Positions 62,101 to 64,000 of a stretch of 64,000 nt of DNA are shown here, piece by piece. Within the stretch, counting starts at the first letter, position 1; the number at the start of each line of letters is the position of its first letter. A model generated the notes under the pieces. The model had not been told where the DNA came from. It searched no databases and saw only the letters and a list, made by a program, of their open reading frames with translations. The position numbers and the translations under genes are program-made. The DNA is from Pseudonocardia sp. DSM 110487 (GTDB lineage: Bacteria; Actinomycetota; Actinomycetes; Mycobacteriales; Pseudonocardiaceae), in contig NZ_CP080521.1 of NCBI RefSeq assembly GCF_019468565.1, positions 9,424,001-9,488,000 of the forward strand, in the 5' to 3' direction.

Positions 62101-64000
62101 CGCTCGTCGGCCGCTTCCCGGGCCGCCGTGCTGCGCATGTTCTCGAGGTCGGCGACCAGCGTGGCGAGCCGCTCCTCGAACGAGGTGACCGGGTCGCCGA
62201 GGTCGCGCCGCTCGTTCTCCAGCGCAGGCTGGTGGAGAGCGGCCTGCACCTGCTCGACCGGGACACCCAACGCAGCGGCCACCTTCTGCTGCCGCGCCGC
62301 CGCGTCCTCGGGCGAGAGCTGCGCGTCGTCCAACAGCGACCGGACGCCGGCGTCCCGCTTCCGGACGAGATCCGTCTCCTGCTGCCGCGCCGCTTCCTCG
62401 TCCAGCGCACGCGCGATCCCGCGCAGCGGTGCCTGCGCCAGGATCTCCTCGACCCGAACGAGGCTCGTGCCGGTGAGCTCGGCGATCTTCTTCGGGGGCA
62501 GCGCCGTGCCGCCGGTCCCCGCCTGCTCGACGAGGCCGGCGAGCGCCTCGTCGTTGGCGTCCACGGTCTGCTGCCGCTTCTGCGCCGCGGCGGCGAGCGC
62601 GTCCAGCCGGGCGCCGAACGTCCCCGCGGGGACGTGCACGTCGGGTGCGTCGGCGTCGCGGGGGCCACGCGCGATCTCGGCGACCTCGTCGGGGTTCATG
62701 CCGAGCACGTCGGCCAGCTGCCTGCGCCGGTGCGAGACCTCGGCGTCCGCCTGCGGATCGTCCGCGAGCAGCGTCCGGATCGCCTCGTTGCGGAATGCCG
62801 CCCATGCGGCGTCGCCCGCGGCGACCGTGGCGCCTGCGGCGGCCAGGCTCTCGTACCGCCTGCGGATCGTCTCGACGGAGTAGCGGACCGGGCGCAACAC
62901 GCGCGCCGGGATGATCGCGGCCACCTGCTCCGCCGCTTGTCGATCGGACGCTGTCAGCGGGTGTTCCACCTGCTGCGTCACCAGCTGCTGCAGCCGCGCG
63001 TTCTGCTCGGCGTCCAGCCCGGAGACGTCCTCGCCCACCCGGGCGGTGGCCAGCGACGACAGGTCGATGCCGTCCGGGTTCGCGGCCCAGGTCATCGACG
63101 CCGCCACCGCCGCCGCGTTGGTGATCCGGCCCGGCGCATCCTCGTGCGACGTCGTGAGCCGCGGGCCGTTGTGGTGCCGGGCGACCTCGACCAGCATGGC
63201 GTCGTCCGCGAGCGCCTCACCCGTCAGCTGCCCGGACTTCGTGACTGCGGGTCCGGTCGTCGTCTCCTTGGCAACGTACTCGAACACGCCCGGCTGTTCC
63301 CGCACCCGGTCCTCGGCCGACCGCAGCGTGAACGACATCCCGTGCTCACCCTGGCGGCCCGAACGGCTGCGGCGCTGCATCTCGGCACGCACATTCGGCG
63401 CGGTTCCCAGGTCGATGGTGTACAGGCCGCCGCCCTCGACGTTCAACGCGGCCTTCTCCGCGGTCGCCTCCCGCTTGGCTTGCTCCCGCAGCTCGACGTA
63501 CTTCGGGCTGCCCTCCTCGATGTCCGGGTTCTTCTCCCGCCACGCCGGCAGGAGCTCGTTCTCGAAGATCCAGTCCGCGTTCCCGCCCAGCTTGATGTCC
63601 TGACCCCGCAGCTCGAGGCTGGTCACGGTGATCCGCCCCCGCCTGCCGGCGTTGGCCTCGACCCGCTCCCGGTCACCGATGTTCTCGGCCGTCAGGACGT
63701 CCACCTGGTGGCCTCGGGACCGCAGCTCAGCGGCAACCGCCTCGGCGTGTGCGGGCGACTCCGCGCGCACGAGGACCGGGAAGCTCTGCCCCTTCCCGCC
63801 CTGATCGTCCGGGTCCGGCTCCCGACCCGGCTCGATCCCGTTGCGCCGGAGGAGGTCGTGTCCGCTGACGTTCCCGTCGTGCGCGGCTTCGACGACCGTC
63901 AACCCACGGTCGTCCGCCTCGGCCCGTGTTCGATAGGCCTCGTCGATGTCGTGGGCTCGGCGGCGGACGTCCGGTTCGGGCGTGACGACGTCCTTGCCGA
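40998..64000 (-). CDS. Giant modular membrane protein with SecA-like, kinase-like, coiled-coil, LysM and PP2C parts (5' end off-window)
   Basis: One uninterrupted frame of about 7,666 codons from the right edge to TGA 40998. It is still open at base 64000; the TTG at 63902 is only the first in-window start codon and the true N-terminus lies outside. Order along the protein: SecA-like motor end; ~1,000 residues of helices with repeated HTH-like units; Gly/Ala/Ser linker; an unknown ~900-residue region; kinase-like fold; membrane modules 1-3 with coiled coils; ART-like region; module 4 with two LysM and a Pro-rich stalk; a polytopic membrane block; winged-helix repeat; PP2C. Arg-rich stretches before each signal-like segment and basic residues after each return TM predict coils and LysM outside, catalytic parts inside. 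Function is inferred: surface signalling/secretion device or polymorphic toxin. Confidence 0.85.
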   Translation of the reverse strand, partial: GKDVVTPEPDVRRRAHDIDEAYRTRAEADDRGLTVVEAAHDGNVSGHDLLRRNGIEPGREPDPDDQGGKGQSFPVLVRAESPAHAEAVAAELRSRGHQVDVLTAENIGDRERVEANAGRRGRITVTSLELRGQDIKLGGNADWIFENELLPAWREKNPDIEEGSPKYVELREQAKREATAEKAALNVEGGGLYTIDLGTAPNVRAEMQRRSRSGRQGEHGMSFTLRSAEDRVREQPGVFEYVAKETTTGPAVTKSGQLTGEALADDAMLVEVARHHNGPRLTTSHEDAPGRITNAAAVAASMTWAANPDGIDLSSLATARVGEDVSGLDAEQNARLQQLVTQQVEHPLTASDRQAAEQVAAIIPARVLRPVRYSVETIRRRYESLAAAGATVAAGDAAWAAFRNEAIRTLLADDPQADAEVSHRRRQLADVLGMNPDEVAEIARGPRDADAPDVHVPAGTFGARLDALAAAAQKRQQTVDANDEALAGLVEQAGTGGTALPPKKIAELTGTSLVRVEEILAQAPLRGIARALDEEAARQQETDLVRKRDAGVRSLLDDAQLSPEDAAARQQKVAAALGVPVEQVQAALHQPALENERRDLGDPVTSFEERLATLVADLENMRSTAAREAADERPAQLAPFVKALAERSGLSVAALAEAARLTTEQVTAALEDRVAEPATAEPAGSAHTPSTPVDRLQAATNAVDAAQDAAQQRLRAAQQRRTDAVNAWTERRQNLIRWLFTTPSPSPQVTELRHRAVAALLGFDPADVARIAQHGSAPGPGAPPATFEEGLALLNEADVALRNEAALAEEAVNGARAQLVQVAASAQAALAEPVWEANDAGMGAAEIATTTGLSREQVDRSIQTVSAVALDGAVARVDGMLVVATSRHRQAWQDRIDARDAMAAAATDVDRARAALVQAGANEIRDLAPAVRQAYREGLPTDDIRAITRLSAEQLARLLTGVEPGTAADPAAVATTLRQAVAAVDAAHGQARAAFGKARQDLATAETALAAAEAALATAAEHVQLVKRLRPAMLEQPIDKARGAGVPVDDIVVITRSSAASPGDAATAEAELVAAIEDARRAFADLTAADRRQVAEMEPAVRQAYLDGMAPSLIIQITHVDESVFWTTVEGLDSERATTEKEGTYAALQAVADAARERYAEAVRRNAAAQRRLDAAVRGAADSGIPDEEIARIGEFSTEWVAALRDPGAGTPWVDSETLQRTGADRENLSRDIWQRLDRDHGPMPAADLAEALGRSVEDVLAAADTVGSLHAYRGEDGRWYVMRDSHEMYGSREVRRLAEVAGTIWLEYRKAVRTGHDELAGRLKVALDQLMELGVVIRDETGTQHLAATGDVAFSVVPGDPSAETAGRDADELRITGTERPAVYVGGRLIVEGTVTLGGWRADLSRNDPFTWDNPDRRPVDSPEPAIYRTAVRVIDALLSDLSSSSPTRGERKIRRQLDALRGVLPAGTDPEMPRAGPHSAQAAAGGAGTGGAGRAGSTPVGDGSPRQNGAGGLPSTSHAGQAGGTGAGGAGSNDAVPTAGGSTPESPAGPATAGPMAKGSAVEVDATARGPPPHAVHDNIPGTDRRATGDSAPASDAGAAMFGAPLGDVQVAAFEASLPELYAMAQLPDKFENPVTERPIDLIENAAAFAVLPRELHDLPSRMLGFAWRHPDFAPLGRQVMFAETYRDLVWMTRLGLLPPEWWVRFEAHENDFHLDGLSEVDGLPHDEHERGLADDLPLAMKVKLSLGEARAATVADLAARLGVTEAQIDSAVADWERPDRMVLSPDGVVLAVPVGQRARQGDARRRSGSGVTDSDSPGRPGGLRRFRSGSLADSPDTGYELRGLRKAVFEAKLARMFRDDPELLMQASPMLGTSFPGVLELPRDGFEHFTDVLAHTTEQNGEPLFVIFADLRAEVDHITPARGVERTRYLKENLLMYGYSRHVSDAMVRDEDELLREARDLVGELHAARAAARVRVNDLDRIARWYAERRAAVRGHTAAAERTRRRDAKMELLEWLPAGLNRAPDAATAGELLAEARTIAEELEGLRTAPRAERRLPGNDAILAALPDIVSLLGAVDLDQATRDTWADRLNPYRGFWASMPVGFPAQQATLRRYVAYTLAILRGQPLDRTGPVPAVRLRLLHEPITDPSGRKVTALARTEGTELVVYAMDAWGVLQVLTEALYAERDGFGGEQRRMVAELAGRVAGRSSMPVDEQRQPTWLPQRVLDEIGGRGWEESWQIIADQWAERDRIVALFANRPDWQRLVALYLDQRYLAMLDGVGRPTVAKDAIQSSFRIAKKGFDTAVDGLGLSRGERNRLRHDVAEVMREIRGKGGLTEVSPYMPYVVGHRVVSLAVELYLAGVVDAEALRITELIGIAVPLEYWADATAPFQPKQRDYRSPLPDPIDVGDPLRDVLAAAFAKLVPEELHEPLGVGTRQVHEIREYLDDQHLRLREQQIELADEGRVAGAPEAPTGLSGESGEAVRVDEIDGNPLHRPESGETNVGREWSVRGPNASIGGLPLERMGGAPTVREMLKFLDVVLVEIGGRLFVLKRGRGPRHTVVEVAANLQFRLLGGLAPTMRLVLVEATVTHRSMVAVLPGRGVVLSDPVPGRTLNEWRDLDSDTRDDVFDQLAVNLVRNALSGNWDGSAPRSVVVDEHGRAVQIDFDMAERYWPNQGLGGSGHNPLMPQVTPDGSLESELRVMLHHDPAVYGRLGEGEVIALLGGVLRRGDALVATALDDGARGRVLADLAWIESVLAAEAAGRPRPLGAALTASMAAAGDFIRNNEKGAAGFGNPTRRDRYRAEATERSDAFGAPVAARGRSRTLDPAGVAARLDEGRSVRVHDVDPETGRWTVSIGRKARRGPPAALWRRIGATGVGRAEDGSASLGVVLTMAVVAGIGAVWLSGGLLAGAVGLVAALGWVAVERWRVVERVRGLLRTRAPPTRRGRAAPAGRVSVRGAVALVLAGAAVLGGPLSAAGSDSVPAVPEQGASSDVAADRADERSGLRDRVDDLDRRVWEAQGVYQGGDELRREADSVAREAGRFAGAAGDAGAGRIAKDANEIEARAAELADRGADLGSLGHDVLILSVELDGVPVGKVSERLDALEDRLTGLAPDRELRSELAGLDARLDGLTAQLERRYEAWTAVRADEIARLEERALDLMQRTRALDDHFDRRDELLSAAHDLGERAGPFDGDGAGFQVSRDAYRLEARLAGLSSDGPAAARLSDEAFALWTTLEGVPAHGLVGRLDELTGQADELEGRLGRVSPSGEKLRSELPALHAQLAELNARWEVAEPQAEWRSRWARWAGNVTVFVTLVAAGIAAHLRKSRADRQARASQHSAVADGGAAAVAAGPPDADRPDVHAVPATGGRMTPLEMAPYVMPRGPPGIRVLVSDGQTPASAPPVSWSAVHGAAVITTAMLDEVVAHLSAGRLDGAWWYGVLAQARHGAFPARFAEALRRARAAQEAGRAPGRFVARWRWIVVSFGVGAVLSWLAQGGLALAGILPERIDVFANTAVLNLRDMLPEPFDVFDHAGNLSLSLMATALVVVARFSHERYFSGRTYLARAELWSFVRFWIPFVLVPLAVLLNATSETQWGLNYLGYRIFDTLTSPDLMDLVYGVGYAALTAALTWGRDTSSLRLPTTLLERFSVLAGRRWGRVDPARLQAAYGGVGWAEAMDALVRLGLADGDIVRGYRAKPEPAKLWRKARRGLRQQVRAGDRTLPRGADLAALTVQRLGPEGVTPVERAAVAALESTLRDRGTHHWKIPRQVRRDAIRRGLGEYPASRRWKLPRRDLLTLLLGAGRGWSAPGRLRSRNAAATSVALARAELRSLANALDGTGQRVVTRAVVAVWLGAGLGGHRDEQTRHTVEDLARAIEARAAPAGVTLREVESLGLAARLLYWGTATAPPTVEHATGDAADIEEAVRQAATTAYAGLLPEKLGTALGLGRRPLHELLGELVGETTPRLSDADDAPRHDAGQVSVGTLAGGSLLLGAVGVVAGFVLGMPVLTAAGLVMATSWAASAVLAWVRARAPPGRAAAVRVAAVKATSMAGRRLLRGVAVVVFAATAVLGGPAAGAGSTTAHAAAGSVVAARERDGEAPERLADLVDRATRLSNEAGERGAAVAGRARMLSVRGDVLAGDADSDRIRERASAVEADVFVVLFMAIELHESARALSNEVERVGAGAGPDGRIALVEADIAAAEALVDELPEQERVLEDLERRLGEREQVVSPTGAAERQVLGSWLVEMDGITHQYRDRYEEIRDIGRRAQELGEAAGSVEGAAAIVESAARIAREVDAVLGGIDDPAGGVSAAGELRARLGDPGTDPADVRVAVADHVGTLAELDVVLTVAEARQSSWGLLELEQRLDEQRARNAPEQARQWGIDLAVDQATDSLWRIGLTTLMTAAGLILWVRKVGLRRALDIFWFGAGTGRRSRGELTSAAVGAPEAIDLVVANPYRRFRVVVVADGTVWITPQVERGEPAAWTGMRQAEAVPGGRGREVLAASAQMGVDAGGLLVFRLRGFAGDVGGSEAVGHEVLRDRVVAALRAGGVRVVESPEVAGRSGESGAAGPAGEIDGNPRRGQESGETIAGWAAALGASAAVGLAGWLVGPVVVVAVVAGLGLLAAVAAGWRWLRPLVRGWSVRGPPAQRRVLAAVAVAFVLAVGVAVPGAGWTAAHADPATVEAGIAQGRSETSSGVLAADQAAARSRLRERVEDLVQRATAVEASGRYALEHGANHLGAEAAAFATSTGDRDAARISAAAFRIDAELTRLLRDEPMVEALLLRDAVDRAPIGQLAERIDEFDSTLDQISEQIERLEKLTVQLNETGDRWMASRAGEISRLEDRALELKLRAEALRQILADADRLGSDASGLEWDSAEAGVERISDAASRIASRADELNSNWESEINSLSLDSSSLWGVLHTREASDLVGHLDEMSLRADDAQHRLDELTGFGEEGRAELLGLRAQMDGLTAELERHLQQQKLNRIIAGLTIGLSVVGGLLAAWAAFAGLVRRMDRDIASLGEMVARLAPAGGAGDFDLNAALAWAAVRKVSRLVFWLQWIDRYRRRNAEMVYLRRELILKDVQHRLFVAHDEARRAAGIPGSTTPGRSLDTLAETVSEDSAYRWSLRWWERVASSGRPDLVDAVGEFSPTVTDGGLGSRKDHLMMYHHRLLAFGRASQRVDRRRTKAMAGLMEAILLGPTHPTQKVYRGLLLPNPGHVLIEYHTAATVWLGAVGFPSNEGILPDGHRAVVVSVTQIGYASEGVPYVPGQILESVGPEFVAVDERTTELYAGTPPFRVVAVEESVWAAARERAAAQQMRTDSDGRDSARKSSESGEMRLGWAGLGAGAVAVGLVGWLGDPTVAVSVVVGSGLLAAVAAGWRWLRPLVRGWSVRGPNALTAAGVPMERMGGTPDPEVVRLPSEGPGGAGQPDRGSSDAGEGGSASLGVVLTMAVAAGIGATWLAGGLVVGAVGVVTALGWLAVDRGRVVERVRGLLRTRAPPLRVVLARAVAVVTAGLLFSGGVAGGVAAHTTMSDQLMAGMAVSAPADQALGAQARAMELPAHTPAVAETVVASHDDAQARLPHAPSEQATEAEQHTTNVQENDSLTMLARAYGVSVQAFVDADPGRFPTVQSRDLIHVGESLTVPAEWDGIYRVQPGDAFDVVAARLGIAPDRLAQELGDRFPTVESRDRIYPAYRSETGSPMGDWFTVPGADPESQPGGVGEPGKEAPPATPAPAPAPRPQPGVTPPPGVTPPNVTLPPDSTLPPDRTPPPDSTPRPDPTPSPDPTPPTDKTPVPAPSPSPVQPPVTVPELPWRTVGIVGLAVAGVVAVFVGLRALARQGAAIRGWSAALGERWAGSAHGRLSGVRSWLRERADRVRDRLRGWPGRVREKAAGGDALIRGLRDIAARAPELVRAGAGRAGALARGLWVWSAGRWKAFGAVLMTAWTGVRAALGGPFAGFRWIAGRWRAEWTLWQQVRGVARAREAVVRESHEVRREQRRAVTSATAEQLGWVRWLMDRNAAIPRGDQALTRDELIQRIGQEFGVGEDAARTLVDRAGALRDGAPPRAFGADLRFDRAVLVVAVRFAQVHPLIALVAARQSAAAETLRVMTRDRREGVDPGDRTRRRDAVTIAVVAGVSPPRAERAVRRAAEGRSVAGIGVGLLARLGLDVAGEGPGRHGHPAAERRLARLAAVAGLVAGFVAGSGVGAGLLGAGAVLGPTGLMIAMAGQAMMVVIAWWTPRQTRGPPWMQVALGAVVGSVAGMFGPALLGRAGSLWVGTLAVQAGLFGVKALLVPFMNAGLTYRYVLRRQHANRQSGIETRSPRRLAWASAVAVYVISAVLGVMRAFDVATGLWLPIAMSIVFGLLNAWSQAKDTGLTRLFKGGIGGVLSAGVYVVISSLGSTGNVLTTFAIAALVYAIPTVFADIANAWVGQQLAPRAKRLADSLPPGLRQRFLGWVAVETKNFSQVDTRLTAWKLLDSVLAGLSAMIINRAGEDRAWVMAHDSLTEVLVRFVVVAVVVWMFNKLLRDPLEHLSGYYGARSSREQREPPRPAWWRGDRTHQRVEAYRKSRDELRAMAEAAGLAPDSNLADLLRELMFAPIPGPAPEWAQETLDHAWIREAWEPEQAAAKTRREHHVMKVMLMATQLDADLAALRRVARRLRIVGRTADAETVERHAVLARRLAERARDEVWRLLTAEGDGSRPELAALLRGLAGDAARARTDRPGPGHRLWRELLAAAAKDGIRLRVDYLDEPRRKLLEAIADLENDHPDRQRAREELAREEARFRRAGATTPKSDPWELVAQLAEQRRRSVDGNVTAVENTDLRPLAAAMGWLEAAALLSIEAGLAGVVRRDNRRKWTHAISRATAGAPRGPPSTVLDRLLVVLGRDGPVTAQMLAEQVGGTGWAQTLTELAELGVLTGDEKTGYRADERLAAQWRFAGPWLKHALRADPAALPGGTELAPLTGVRLETAGRTIAERDAVAALRDLLRDGDLAFRFWKTDLRDDVAVMIRGVAGLGYWLRHPEGRSSWPDDRSVTARSAHAVQRWVAHRWQHFVLPQRHRRHLAALIREAEHADRLHQQARRLGWFRTDQAGAGLPEDASRLLSAAVAVRVEVYAQLREAELRAAAELAAVGSYPHQVDRTLSAAKAALANAPGADRPRPSVEAWLREITGELNGFRVLLNRYDAVLARLEARLAPLGHGVERKQLEIAIRKIEAERDAVRIAARLMLVRHDLNQAEAWRRSGDRKQSKLYRTFGGWTVMETARRAKERLLAAHPGIRDVRVAPAPEAEAVIPPATGAAHPHGDYDIAEGDMSAATRRGRPNRGNQDAATLVVLPGGDRVAVAVDGVYSYPGSRTAAHEFLTAYRKALEKGSARTPGEALTDAHEAAFKKLTSRYSRETGHQAVSYVALYVAGDGTFTTSHVGTARAYWLPDDDPAGGVLLTEDHTRGGSIVDGAVMTRYLATDFHVEPTIRSHRPGGPGRVVLATDGAWRYLPTPTDLARAIDGDGSAWPASRVADAAHLAGGVDDLTAAVLSVDVPTAAHETGGSGGGVAVRGLPDPVRTELEARLPGALGGARPLSAEEFPHLARGPPEGIGLVRITDDDLGDGGVLEVHPPQPGARWRRWPAGTPSSTPGSPRRTGVMSGTTPWARVAG
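41345..42060 (-). other. Domain: PP2C-type Ser/Thr phosphatase
   Basis: Ordered motifs: RGRPNRGNQDAA (RxGNxD), VAVAVDGVYSYPGS (metal Asp of VxDGxGG), HVGTARAYWL in place of GDSRAYL, LLTEDHTRGGS, GRVVLATDGAWRYL (SDGLWD) and GGVDDLTAAVLSVD (DNxT). Core metal-binding Asp residues are kept; the GDS Asp is replaced by Thr. It should be a cytoplasmic phosphatase domain at the C-terminus. Confidence 0.8.
42890..43346 (-). other. Internal duplication, copy 2 (winged-helix-like domain)
   Basis: Partner of 52630-53062. In both copies the domain comes after a polytopic membrane block and before a helical domain of similar size, so a larger unit was probably duplicated. Confidence 0.7.
44350..45430 (-). 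other. Polytopic membrane block 2
   Basis: About eight to ten predicted membrane segments (LAAVAGLVAGFVAGSGVGAG to VRFVVVAVVVWMFNKLL), Gly/Ala/Val-rich, ending in a basic stretch. Relationship to a known transporter or channel is not visible. Confidence 0.55.
46560..46800 (-). repeat. Pro-rich stalk encoded by short tandem repeats
   Basis: About 70 residues of repeated T-P-P-P-D-S/R-T type units; the DNA repeats GTCCGGCGGCGGCGTC-like 15-18 base blocks. It separates LysM from the next membrane segment (VGIVGLAVAGVVAVFVGLRA) and probably spans cell wall. Confidence 0.75.
46880..47190 (-). other. Two LysM-like repeats
   Basis: TTNVQENDSLTMLARAYGVS with IHVGESLTVPAEW, and GIYRVQPGDAFDVVAARLGI with RFPTVESRDRIYP, are tandem LysM units sharing RFPTV(Q/E)SRD. 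They follow a fourth Arg-rich/hydrophobic signal-like segment (RTRAPPLRVVL near 47470). LysM binds peptidoglycan, so this part should face the wall. Confidence 0.8.
47473..47655. repeat. Near-identical DNA repeat R1, copy 2 (copy 1 at 55165-55345)
   Basis: Both copies contain CCCGGGTACGGAGCAGACCG then CGGACCCGTTCCACCACCCG, and CGCCGATGCCGGCG(A/G)CGACC near the other end. They encode LGVVLTMAV(V/A)AGIGA and VVERVRGLLRTRAPP. Identity at silent positions suggests recent duplication or gene conversion. Confidence 0.75.
47797..47875. repeat. Near-identical DNA repeat R2, copy 1 (copy 2 at 50047-50125, partial at 56440-56480)
   Basis: ACCAGCGGACGCAACCA(C/A)CG and CCACCGCCGCCAGCAACCCC recur with few changes. 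Protein: LLAAVAAGWRWLRPLVRGWSVRG in two copies. The short WSVRGPNA...ERMGG motif occurs also at about 56400-56480. Confidence 0.75.
48050..48560 (-). other. Region: possible ADP-ribosyltransferase-like fold
   Basis: QKVYRGLLLPNPGHV could be the R motif that opens an ART domain, followed after ~45 residues by beta-rich AVVVSVTQIGYASEGVPY and FRVVAVEES. A clear STS and ExE pair is not seen, so activity is doubtful. Confidence 0.3.
48935..50260 (-). other. Membrane module 3: TMs, signal-like segment, coiled coil, return TM
   Basis: EIDGNP linker, TM pair ending LAAVAAGWRWLRPLVRG, then SVRGPPAQRR and a signal-like segment ending TAAHADPA. The coiled coil (RLRERVEDLVQRATAVEASG onward) aligns well with that of module 1. 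The return TM is at about 48940-49015, followed by VRRMDRD. Confidence 0.65.
50730..52040 (-). other. Membrane module 2: TMs, signal-like segment, coiled coil, return TM
   Basis: Same order as module 1: TM pair (LLLGAVGVVAGFVLGMPVL), Arg-rich RARAPPGRAAAVR near 51880, and a signal-like hydrophobic stretch ending AHAAAGS. Then a ~300-residue coiled coil and a TM (IGLTTLMTAAGLILWVRKVG) at about 50735-50800 with basic residues on the far side. Confidence 0.6.
52630..53062 (-). other. Internal duplication, copy 1 (winged-helix-like domain)
   Basis: LPTTLLERFSVLAG, GGVGWAEAMDALVRLGLADG, GYRAKPEPAKLWRKA and LPRGADLAALTVQRL match copy 2 at 42890-43346 block for block: STVLDRLLVVLG, GGTGWAQTLTELAELGVLTG, GYRADERLAAQWRFA and LPGGTELAPLTGVRL. 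Confidence 0.7.
53090..53560 (-). other. Polytopic membrane block 1
   Basis: Four or more predicted membrane segments (WIVVSFGVGAVLSWLAQGGL, LSLSLMATALVVVARF, FWIPFVLVPLAVLLNA, LVYGVGYAALTAALTW) joined by short loops. No transporter family recognised. Confidence 0.55.
54000..55345 (-). other. Membrane module 1: TM pair, signal-like segment, coiled coil, return TM
   Basis: Hydrophobic segments at 55345-55230, Arg-rich RTRAPPTRRGR near 55160, and a third hydrophobic segment ending AAGSDS near 55040. A ~300-residue coiled coil follows (RDRVDDLDRRVWEAQGVY onward, two related halves), then a TM at 54006-54070 followed by basic RKSRADRQ. The coil is predicted outside. The DNA of the TM pair is nearly repeated at 47473-47655. 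Confidence 0.65.
55650..56400 (-). other. Domain: kinase-like (HipA/PI3K-type) fold
   Basis: GGRLFVLKRGRG supplies a nucleotide-binding-loop Lys. VVEVAANLQFRLLGG resembles the helix whose Glu pairs with that Lys, and VLPGRGVVLSD the hinge. LVRNALSGNWDGSAPRSVVV (56030-56085) and VQIDFDMAERYWP (55970-56007) look like the catalytic loop and the DFG-equivalent metal-binding Asp of HipA/PI3-kinase-like enzymes. Substrate and activity unknown; the call rests on motif order only. Confidence 0.5.
59240..59580 (-). other. Low-complexity Gly/Ala/Ser/Pro linker
   Basis: About 115 residues rich in G, A, S, P and T with no hydrophobic core (HSAQAAAGGAGTGGAGRAGS and similar). It divides the SecA/HTH-like part from the rest and should be flexible. 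Confidence 0.75.
60350..63200 (-). other. Region: long helical segment with about nine HTH-like repeats
   Basis: Spaced short units recur: IAELTGTSLVRVEEIL, AALGVPVEQVQAAL, AEAARLTTEQVTAAL, ALLGFDPADVARIA, IATTTGLSREQVDRSI, IRAITRLSAEQLARLL, IIQITHVDESVFWTTV and EIARIGEFSTEWVAAL. Each has a small helix, a short turn and a second helix, separated by Ala/Arg-rich helices. A better winged-helix-like piece is at about 60160-60330. No DNA-binding role is shown. Confidence 0.5.
63200..64000 (-). other. Domain: SecA-like nucleotide-binding fold 2 (degenerate)
   Basis: VLVRAESPAHAEAVAAELRS corresponds to the SecA strand that re-uses GTxSVExSE. GRITVTSLELRGQDIKLGGN at about 63580-63640 matches SecA's ATNMAGRGTDIKLGGN, with the R-G-x-D arginine and aspartate kept but ATNMA changed. 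RSRSGRQGEHG at about 63340-63375 keeps the motif VI arginines of RGRSGRQGD. The ~60 residues between them are longer than usual. The ATP-binding Walker half must lie off-window. Confidence 0.7.

Overview
The window is very GC-rich with a strong third-position GC bias, many GTG starts and 4-base stop/start overlaps. It carries a mycothiol gene (mshA), DUF3027, DUF2771 and YbjN genes, and an F420-type luciferase-like oxidoreductase. This points to a filamentous actinomycete, most likely in the Pseudonocardiaceae, on a chromosomal segment that is ordinary on the left and unusual on the right.

Layout: 1-4.2 kb is a small catabolic island: a TetR regulator divergent from an SMP-30-like lactonase, an LLM oxidoreductase and a metabolite:H+ symporter, with two palindromes in the shared promoter. 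4.2-10.3 kb is accessory: an SDR, a methyltransferase overlapping an AAC(3)-type acetyltransferase, a PaiB-like flavoprotein, two GNATs, and decayed genes (an internally deleted FAD monooxygenase and a VOC remnant). 10.4-27 kb is mostly conserved actinobacterial housekeeping: an acyl-CoA synthetase, DUF4349 and YbjN proteins, mshA, a sacsin/HSP90-type ATPase coupled to DUF3027, glutaminyl cyclase, an MFS exporter with DUF2771, a cold-shock protein, a second acyl-CoA synthetase, and serS. 27-32 kb has a secreted subtilase, an orphan sensor kinase and an FtsX-type permease lacking its ATPase. 32-38 kb is molybdenum: modC-modB-modA and an HTH-TOBE protein in one overlapping operon, then an acyl-CoA dehydrogenase, moaA and moaD. 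38-40.6 kb holds a P1 peptidase divergent from a 2OG-Fe(II) oxygenase/alkB pair.

The last 23 kb (40998 to beyond the right edge) is a single open frame on the minus strand of at least about 7,660 codons. It starts off-window and enters the window inside a SecA-like motor domain. It continues through a long helical region with repeated HTH-like units, a Gly/Ala linker, a kinase-like fold, and four repeated membrane modules. Each module has an Arg-rich R-A/G-P-P stretch, a signal-peptide-like hydrophobic segment and a predicted outside domain, and then a return TM. Three outside domains are coiled coils; the fourth is two LysM repeats plus a Pro-rich stalk. A possible ADP-ribosyltransferase fold, a polytopic membrane block, a duplicated winged-helix-like domain and a PP2C phosphatase complete it. 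An amidoligase-like tail follows in the -1 frame. I read it as a giant, modular, cell-wall-bound membrane protein with intracellular ATPase, kinase-like and phosphatase parts. It could be a polymorphic toxin or a surface signalling/secretion device, and it is the best candidate here for an undescribed system.
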